A stretch of DNA of 5,412 nucleotides from Bdellovibrionales bacterium (lineage in GTDB: Bacteria; Bdellovibrionota; Bacteriovoracia; Bacteriovoracales; Bacteriovoracaceae). Where the stretch lies: positions 1 to 5,412 of the forward strand of contig DAOVTR010000138.1 in NCBI GenBank assembly GCA_030633015.1, given 5' to 3'. The translations under genes were made by a program, and so were the position numbers. The notes beneath the pieces are model-generated. The model ran no database searches, had not been told where the DNA came from, and saw only the letters and a list, made by a program, of their open reading frames with translations. Below, piece after piece: positions 1 through 4,584 of this stretch (position 1 is its first letter; each line of letters starts with the position of its first letter).

Positions 1-806
1 GCACAATTAATTACAACGTCTGCCATTTTACCATCTGTTACTTCTTTTATCCCTTCCATGCATTCAATTGGATTTGTTGCATCAAGGTCAAGAAGTTTAT
101 CAAAATAACCAAGAGAATTTGCACGATCAAATTCTTTTCCTTTTGGCTGTATTCCTATTAATTTCCCACTATTAATTAAAATATTTTTTGCAACTGACGA
201 ACAAATTGTAGCTGATTTTCCTCCGGCTCCAATGATGACAACGGTTTGATTTGGTTTTACTAATCTTTGAGTTTGAGCAGGAGCTCCTGCAACATCTAAA
301 ATGGCAAGAGATAGGGATTGGGATAGATCATCAGGTATTTTTGCGAGTACACCTGTTTCAAAGAAAATAGCATGTCCTTTAATTGATACTTGGTCGATGT
401 CTGGTTTTATATTTAAAATTTCATCTATTTGAAGAGGAGTAAGTGAGAGAGAAACTAAACTTGCGACTTTATCACCAATTTTAAGATTATGAGGGTTCGA
501 ATAAAGTGTACCAATTTCTTTTACTGTACCTACAAGCATTCCACCTGATCCGGTTACAGGGTTCTGTTGTTTCCCTTTTTTTTCTACAATATTTAAAATA
601 CTTTTTTTTATTTTTTCAATATCACCATTAACAGATTCTTTAATTTGTCTGAAACTTGCAGCATCAATATTTAAAATGTTTACGTCGATTAATATTTCAT
701 TATCATAAATTGGAAGTGAATTATCTACTTTATCAGCACCCTGAGGTAGAGCATTTTTTGGGGAAATGACTCGATGGGTACCAAATTTACATCCATTCGT
801 ACGCAT
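1..806 (-). CDS. kdd: L-erythro-3,5-diaminohexanoate dehydrogenase, 5' part
   Basis: This enzyme oxidatively deaminates L-erythro-3,5-diaminohexanoate to 5-amino-3-oxohexanoate, ammonia and NADH in the cytoplasmic lysine fermentation pathway. It acts after lysine 2,3-aminomutase and beta-lysine 5,6-aminomutase and before the Kce cleavage enzyme. Translation from 806 gives 268 codons before the left edge. The protein starts MRTNGCKFGTHRVISPK and then shows family-typical blocks: YDNEILIDV (about 34-42), KQQNPVTGSGGMLVG (79-93), GDKVASLVSLSLTPLQIDEI (111-130), the DVAGAPAQ stretch (171-178), and a Rossmann nucleotide-binding turn, IIGAGGKSA (191-199). I recognise these from memory of the kdd family. 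Full-length members are about 345 residues, so roughly 75 C-terminal residues are missing through truncation by the window. The start is well supported by AAGGAGGG ending 7 bases upstream. The gene lies 88 bp downstream of the acyltransferase on the same strand and probably has its own promoter. Confidence 0.9.
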   Translation of the reverse strand, partial: MRTNGCKFGTHRVISPKNALPQGADKVDNSLPIYDNEILIDVNILNIDAASFRQIKESVNGDIEKIKKSILNIVEKKGKQQNPVTGSGGMLVGTVKEIGTLYSNPHNLKIGDKVASLVSLSLTPLQIDEILNIKPDIDQVSIKGHAIFFETGVLAKIPDDLSQSLSLAILDVAGAPAQTQRLVKPNQTVVIIGAGGKSATICSSVAKNILINSGKLIGIQPKGKEFDRANSLGYFDKLLDLDATNPIECMEGIKEVTDGKMADVVINC

Positions 807-835
807 AAAATTACCCTCCTTAAAATTATCTATTA

Positions 836-864
836 TTTATAAACTGAGAGGAAAAAATTATCAT
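836..864 (-). promoter_or_regulatory. Candidate sigma70-type promoter for kdd
   Basis: Read on the minus strand, ATGATA (859-864, four of six matches to TTGACA) is followed by a 17 bp spacer and TATAAA (836-841, five of six matches to TATAAT). Transcription would begin near 829, leaving a leader of about 23 bases that contains the strong kdd Shine-Dalgarno site. Geometry and position fit, but the region is so AT-rich that a chance match is possible. Transcription could also simply read through from the acyltransferase gene. Confidence 0.4.
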
Positions 865-894
865 TAATTAGTTAATTTTAACAGTAAAAAAGCT

Positions 895-1665
895 TTATTC
901 GTTGCTTCCACCATCCGGTATTCGACTTTTTGGCATTACTGCACTGTGAGGGGCAATGTAGGCACCTTCCCCAATGATAACGTCACCCATAATGCTTGCT
1001 TTAAGTCCAATAGTTGCTTTCTTTTTTATATGTATTGGGGCAACAACCACAAACCCTTTTTGAGCATAATGAGCAAACATGGTAACAGATCCACCAATTG
1101 TAACGTAATCATCAATTGTGATTAGACATGGGTCAGCAATATTTGTTGTGTTTATAATAACTCCTTTTCCAACCTTCATTCCCATCATTTTATAATAAAG
1201 TACATTTAAAGGAGTAGGAGTAATAAAATCTAAAAAAGTATATCTAACAATATAATTTAGCCCATTATGAGTGGCCCATCCAAGTGATTCAAGAGAGAAC
1301 CATGAAGAGCGATATGGTTTTAGTTTTATAGGGTTTAGAAAATTAAAAAAAGGAACAACAAAAACAATACTTATTCCATAAAGTAGAAATCCCATACCAA
1401 GTGCAGTTCCTAGGCTTAGATAATGGGCCAATATAAACCAATCTTTAGTAAGGTCTTTTGTGAAATTAAAAACAAAGATTCCTGGAGTAAGGGCCACCCC
1501 AAAAGCTAATGCTGCAGTAAAAATCATAGCAAAAAGTACTAGAGTATAGCTTAGTGTTTTAAATTTTAATAAAATGGTTTCAAGAATTCCTGATAATCCT
1601 GCTTTGGTTGATTTGACTGCATTTACATCAATTTTTTTATTTTGTGGCTCTATTTGGTCACTCAT
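895..1665 (-). CDS. Membrane-anchored left-handed beta-helix (hexapeptide-repeat) acyltransferase
   Basis: The 256-residue protein has a short cytoplasmic N-terminus, two hydrophobic segments (about 41-66 and 78-107), a linker with aromatic and basic residues, and a C-terminal domain of imperfect hexapeptide repeats from about 164 to 248. Examples are MKVGKGVIINTTNIADP, LITIDDYVTIGGSV, KKATIGLKASIMGDVIIGEGAYIAP. Such repeats fold into a left-handed beta-helix used by acetyl- and acyltransferases. His199 in MFAHY is a candidate catalytic histidine. The order of membrane segments, then LYYKMMGMKVGKGV, then NIADP resembles the C-terminal region of Pls/PosA-type non-ribosomal peptide synthetases, here as an independent protein. 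That comparison is from memory. The gene begins at a TAATG overlap with the stop of the DAHP synthase gene and has AAAAGGAA about 6 bases upstream, so its translation is probably coupled. Substrate and acyl donor cannot be read from the sequence. The C-terminus (RIPDGGSNE) lacks a long tail helix. Confidence 0.8.
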   Translation of the reverse strand: MSDQIEPQNKKIDVNAVKSTKAGLSGILETILLKFKTLSYTLVLFAMIFTAALAFGVALTPGIFVFNFTKDLTKDWFILAHYLSLGTALGMGFLLYGISIVFVVPFFNFLNPIKLKPYRSSWFSLESLGWATHNGLNYIVRYTFLDFITPTPLNVLYYKMMGMKVGKGVIINTTNIADPCLITIDDYVTIGGSVTMFAHYAQKGFVVVAPIHIKKKATIGLKASIMGDVIIGEGAYIAPHSAVMPKSRIPDGGSNE

Positions 1666-2753
1666 TAGTGTTCCTTTTCATTAAAATAATTTTTTTGAAT
1701 TGCTATTGATTCAGTATGAATTGTTTGAAGTAAACTGGCAATAAACGATTCATCTAGTCCCTTTTCTTTAGCATAGCTCATTCTATCTTGGATAAGTTCA
1801 GTCCATCTTTGGGATTGATATAAAGATAAATTTGTTTGTTCTTTAATCTTGGCAATTTTATTTACAACTTCCATACGTGAACAGAGAAGATCTAATATAT
1901 CTTTATCGCAAATATCAATTTCTGCTCGTAAATATTGAAGATCCTTTTGTCTTAAAACGTCAACTTTGGATTGATTTCTAAGTTTTAATTCTTCAAGCAG
2001 AGTTTTAAGTTCAAATGGAGTAAGCTGTTGAGCGCTATCACTTAGGGCCTTGCTTGGATTATTATGTACTTCAATCATTAGTCCATCAAAATCTAGATCA
2101 AGTGCTTCTTGAGAAAGATCCTTAATATAAATTGTATTGCCGGCCATATGGGATGGATCAACAATAATCGGTAACTTGGGGAGTAGTTGTCTTAATTTAA
2201 AAACGATTTCCCAATTGGGTTCATTTCTGTATTTAGTTCTTTTATATGAATAAAAGCCTCGATGTATGGCAGCAATATTTTTAATACCACTTTTATAAAC
2301 TCTTTCAATGCTTCCAATCCATGCACTAATATCTGCGTGAATGGGATTTTTAATTAACACGCTTACATTTGTACCCTTTAAGGCCTGGGCAATTTCCTCA
2401 ACGTAAAAAGGATTAACTGTAGTTCTTGCTCCAATCCAAAGAGTGTCAATTCCAGCATCTATCGCCTCATATGCTTGTTGTGGTGTTGCCACTTCAGTTG
2501 TTACATTAAATTCAAAGGTATCTTTAACTTCTTTAAGCCATTTTAATGCTTTTTTTCCATGCCCCTCAAAGCTACCTGGTCTAGTTCTTGGTTTCCAAAT
2601 ACCGGCCCTGAAAAGGGATACTTGAGGGCAATTTTGAGAAATTTCCAAAGCAGTATTAAATAGTTGATCTCTGCTTTCAGCACTACAAGGTCCACTAATT
2701 ATTAGAGGAAATTTAGGTGTTATATTCCATTTATTTAGAGAATTTATATTCAT
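1665..2753 (-). CDS. Bifunctional DAHP synthase / chorismate mutase (type II fusion)
   Basis: The N-terminal domain condenses phosphoenolpyruvate and erythrose 4-phosphate to DAHP, the first shikimate step. The C-terminal AroQ-type domain converts chorismate to prephenate for Phe/Tyr. Numbering from the longer ATG at 2783, visible DAHP synthase motifs are SGPCSAES (30-37, metal-ligand Cys33), FRAGIWKPRTRPGSFEG (58-74, PEP-binding Lys64), WIGARTTVNPF (116-126), KNP (145-147), HRG (174-176), DPSH (209-212) and LMIEVH (235-240). Together these mark the KDO8P-synthase-like class. The mutase spans about 282-368, with Arg286, Arg303, Lys314 and Arg326 matching E. coli mutase Arg11, Arg28, Lys39 and Arg51. 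This domain order and close wording are typical of Bacteroidota enzymes. I prefer the ATG at 2753 (362 residues): it gives the usual short lead before GPCSAES, and the extra MILRIYISTI looks non-native. Neither ATG has a well-placed Shine-Dalgarno site, so 2783 stays possible. The stop overlaps the next start as TAATG. The mutase domain may give feedback control, as in related fusions. Confidence 0.93.
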   Translation of the reverse strand: MNINSLNKWNITPKFPLIISGPCSAESRDQLFNTALEISQNCPQVSLFRAGIWKPRTRPGSFEGHGKKALKWLKEVKDTFEFNVTTEVATPQQAYEAIDAGIDTLWIGARTTVNPFYVEEIAQALKGTNVSVLIKNPIHADISAWIGSIERVYKSGIKNIAAIHRGFYSYKRTKYRNEPNWEIVFKLRQLLPKLPIIVDPSHMAGNTIYIKDLSQEALDLDFDGLMIEVHNNPSKALSDSAQQLTPFELKTLLEELKLRNQSKVDVLRQKDLQYLRAEIDICDKDILDLLCSRMEVVNKIAKIKEQTNLSLYQSQRWTELIQDRMSYAKEKGLDESFIASLLQTIHTESIAIQKNYFNEKEH

Positions 2754-2816
2754 AATTGTTGAAATATAAATCCTAAGAATCATTTGTGCAATATAGTAGT
2801 AAAAAAGAGGTAGGTT

Positions 2817-3068
2817 TTACTGTTCTTGTTTAAAAATAGCCTGAAATTCAAGCCATAAAAGCTGATCTTTTTCAGACTGGCTAGCTAAAGATCTTTTATT
2901 TACCTCACTATTGATTTGTAATCGATCATTTTTACTTTTTTTAACTAGTTTTAATACTTCATCTCTATCTATTTGATAATTTTTGATAGGATTATCTTGT
3001 GCGTGTCCTGAAGTAAATAATACTAAAAGTATCATTGGTAATATTATTTTTAGGTAACTTATATTCAT
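2817..3068 (-). CDS. Small exported protein of unknown function
   Basis: I do not recognise this 83-residue protein. It starts with a clear Sec signal peptide: Lys7, a hydrophobic core at about 8-18 (IILPMILLVLF), then TSGHA with likely cleavage after Ala23 before QDN. The mature part of about 60 residues is highly charged and probably helical (DRDEVLKLVKKSKNDR; EKDQLLWLEFQAIFKQEQ). It has no cysteine, so it is neither a lipoprotein nor disulfide-bonded, and it is expected to be soluble in the periplasm or secreted. The start at 3068 is supported by AGGGAG 5 bases upstream. It sits 64 bp after the CoA-binding gene and 33 or 63 bp before the DAHP synthase gene, depending on that gene's start. 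It may be part of the same leftward transcription unit, but nothing in it suggests a link to aromatic amino acid synthesis. A genuine gene is likely because the signal peptide and ribosome site agree. Confidence 0.7.
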   Translation of the reverse strand: MNISYLKIILPMILLVLFTSGHAQDNPIKNYQIDRDEVLKLVKKSKNDRLQINSEVNKRSLASQSEKDQLLWLEFQAIFKQEQ

Positions 3069-3132
3069 ATTAACTCCCTGTGATATCTTATCGTCATTGA
3101 TGATTTATTTATTTAGGAGTTTTTTTGCAGAT

Positions 3133-3513
3133 TTAAAACTGGTTAGTTGAAAGCATAACTAGCGTACAACCCCTTATAACCTCAATGTTTTGTCCCAGGG
3201 CCTTTTCTTCTAAATTTTCATTTTCAGTCCCTGGATTCATGATAATTCTTTTGGGAGCCAGCTTTAGTATGTCATCAATTATATTTCCAATGGCCTTTGA
3301 GCCCACATAGAGAGTTAATGTATGAATATCTTTTGGTAATTCATTTATAGTTTTTAAATTTTTTATATTTTCAAGAGGGGGGAGTTTGGGACTTACACCA
3401 TAAATATCCATATATCCATTTTCTAAAAGTTTAGTATAGGCCAGAAAACTATATCTCTCTTCTTTATCAGAAATTCCTAAAATTGCTACTTTTGCATTCG
3501 TATCTGTAATCAT
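3133..3513 (-). CDS. CoA_binding_2 / YccU-like Rossmann-fold protein
   Basis: This 126-residue cytoplasmic protein is the size of a single CoA-binding domain, like the nucleotide-binding module of succinyl-CoA synthetase alpha subunits. Visible family features are an N-terminal strand and turn, KVAILGISDKEERYSF (8-23), then YGVSPKLPP (38-46) with its strand and loop, HTLTLYVGSKAIGNIIDDIL (64-83), KRIIMNPGTENE (88-99, the conserved NPG turn), and the characteristic end VIRGCTLVMLSTNQF (112-126). The exact biochemical role of the family is unknown; CoA or another nucleotide is the presumed ligand. The ATG overlaps the stop of the radical SAM gene as ATGA, and AAGGAG lies 5 bases upstream inside that gene. 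The two proteins are therefore probably made together and may work in one process. Nothing suggests damage. The domain call is confident; the function is open. Confidence 0.85.
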   Translation of the reverse strand: MITDTNAKVAILGISDKEERYSFLAYTKLLENGYMDIYGVSPKLPPLENIKNLKTINELPKDIHTLTLYVGSKAIGNIIDDILKLAPKRIIMNPGTENENLEEKALGQNIEVIRGCTLVMLSTNQF

Positions 3514-4454
3514 TTTATCTCCTTAAATTTATAAAAAATTCCTCTTTCTAATATATATTCACTTACGCAATTATCTTTTTTATATTGTTGAAGTTTTTCT
3601 TCAACTATAGAAATATTCAAGTTTAAAATAGTCGATATTTCTGAAACTGTACACGGCCTTTTTTTAATTAGATCAATTATACTTAATGTATTTTTATCAA
3701 TTTTGCGGTCTATAAAATCATTTTTAGAGATAATTTCGCATTTGGGATAATTAAAATATTCAACGATTGACTCAAGATTAGATCTGTTTGCTTTTTTTAT
3801 ATTTGTTTCAGTTCCTGGCCGATCAAGACTATTTATTTGTACTTTATTGGGAGAAATTTGATGAATTAACTGTTTAATCTTTTCTAGTTGTTTGGGTTGA
3901 TGGTTTATTTTATCAATAATAAATATCTCTAGCCAAATTTTTCCTTTGAAGTTTTTTGCTAAGAGCTCAATGCCTTTATAGATAACTTCCCAAGTTATTT
4001 TTTCATGTGGACGATTGATTTTGTCCATTGTTATTTTATCACCAGCATCAATTGATGGAACAATAAGATCTATTTTTGATATTTTGTTTAAAACATCTTT
4101 ATTATTTAAAAGTGATGAGTTTGTTATTAGCGCAATTTTGTATTGAGGATATTTTGATTTAATAAACGAGATGAAAGTATCTATTTCACTATTTAAAGTG
4201 GGCTCTCCTGCACCAGAAAAAGTGATATAGTCTAAGGTTGGATTGTCTTTTAAAAAGGTATCAAGTTCTTGTAATATTTTTTGGGTTGAGAGAAAAGATA
4301 TGGGACTATCAATTAGTTTTGTAGTTTTACCACATTCACAGTAGATACAGTCCATAGTGCAAGTTTTATGAGGAACAAGGTCAACACCAAGTGATACACC
4401 TAATCTTCTAGATAAAACTGGTCCAAAAAGGTATTTATAATGTTTATTGTTCAT
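3510..4454 (-). CDS. Radical SAM protein with C-terminal winged-helix-like domain
   Basis: The 314-residue protein opens with KYLFGPVLSRRLGVSLGVDL (7-26), a signature of a COG0731-type radical SAM group distantly related to the wyosine enzyme TYW1. The cluster motif follows: C32-xxx-C36-xx-C39, which binds the 4Fe-4S cluster that cleaves S-adenosylmethionine; Cys41 lies just beyond. The SAM-binding loop is FSGAGEPTL (79-87), equivalent to the usual GGE motif. Further family blocks are ALITNSSLL (108-116), PSIDAGD (133-139), the run ending in INRPH (146-150), and QINSLDRPGTE (206-216). Residues about 255-310 (LSIIDLIKKRPCTVSEIST, then a recognition-helix-like segment and GIFYKFK) look like a winged helix. 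The substrate is not known to me for this bacterial group, and a tRNA-modification role is only a weak analogy. The start matches the family N-terminus but has no Shine-Dalgarno site. The stop overlaps the next start as ATGA. Confidence 0.88.
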   Translation of the reverse strand: MNNKHYKYLFGPVLSRRLGVSLGVDLVPHKTCTMDCIYCECGKTTKLIDSPISFLSTQKILQELDTFLKDNPTLDYITFSGAGEPTLNSEIDTFISFIKSKYPQYKIALITNSSLLNNKDVLNKISKIDLIVPSIDAGDKITMDKINRPHEKITWEVIYKGIELLAKNFKGKIWLEIFIIDKINHQPKQLEKIKQLIHQISPNKVQINSLDRPGTETNIKKANRSNLESIVEYFNYPKCEIISKNDFIDRKIDKNTLSIIDLIKKRPCTVSEISTILNLNISIVEEKLQQYKKDNCVSEYILERGIFYKFKEIK

Positions 4455-4479
4455 TAATTATATCTAACATTGTTCTTGG

Positions 4480-4496
4480 CCGACTGACAAGGTCGG
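4480..4496. repeat. Short GC-rich inverted repeat, possible operator or leader hairpin
   Basis: CCGAC (4480-4484) and GTCGG (4492-4496) are perfect inverted arms around a 7-base loop, TGACAAG. It is the only GC-rich patch in an otherwise A/T divergent promoter region. No T-run directly follows on either strand, so it is not a convincing terminator. It could be a regulator-binding site or a leader hairpin, but a 5 bp stem is short and chance cannot be excluded. CTTG and CAAG in the same patch could form a competing pairing. Confidence 0.25.
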
Positions 4497-4567
4497 GAAT
4501 AGTTTTCCTTAAAAAAATATAAGTTATTAAAAATTTACTTAAATGATTTTTTATTCGAACAGCTACA

Positions 4568-4573
4568 AAGGAG
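4568..4573 (+). promoter_or_regulatory. Ribosome binding site that decides the start of the rightward gene
   Basis: AAGGAG is a good Shine-Dalgarno match. It is 2 bases from the ATG at 4576, which is too close for normal initiation, and 11 bases from the in-frame ATG at 4585, which is long but workable. An in-frame ATG at 4543 directly follows a TAA and has no such site. The ATG at 4585 is therefore preferred. Confidence 0.6.
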
Positions 4574-4584
4574 ATATGCATTAT

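Larger units (their letters stand above)
4455..4584. promoter_or_regulatory. Divergent intergenic region between the radical SAM gene and the membrane-anchored protein gene
   Basis: About 130 bases separate two genes pointing away from each other, so both promoters must lie here or overlap the genes. Leftward, a perfect TATAAT occurs at 4458-4463 (minus strand) immediately before the radical SAM ATG. No good -35 sits 17 bp upstream, and it would give an essentially leaderless mRNA. Rightward, the stretch 4508-4555 is almost pure A/T and offers several poor -10-like hexamers; I cannot choose one. A GC-rich inverted repeat lies at 4480-4496. Confidence 0.45.

Noticed and set aside
854..879. A possible terminator after the acyltransferase gene: AAAATTA and TAATTTT arms around a 12-base loop, followed by T residues on the minus strand
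   Set aside because: The stem contains only A-T pairs and would be very weak. It also overlaps the candidate kdd -35 element, and such pairs arise often by chance in A/T-rich DNA.
890..897. AAGCTTT-type palindrome at the end of the acyltransferase gene
   Set aside because: It is a self-complementary restriction-site-like sequence without a loop and has no sign of function.
2443..2625. A 60-codon open frame on the plus strand
   Set aside because: It lies entirely antisense to the well-conserved DAHP synthase domain, has no ribosome site and no recognisable domain. It is a by-product of the real gene.
3071..3126. AACTCC and GGAGTT inverted arms about 36 bases apart, with a T-run following on the plus strand
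   Set aside because: The loop is too long for an intrinsic terminator, and no plus-strand gene ends here. One arm is simply part of the ribosome site of the small exported protein gene.
4543..4578. Earlier in-frame ATGs at 4543 and 4576 as starts of the rightward gene
   Set aside because: The first follows directly after a TAA and has no ribosome site. The second is only 2 bases from AAGGAG. Both would merely add polar residues before the membrane anchor.
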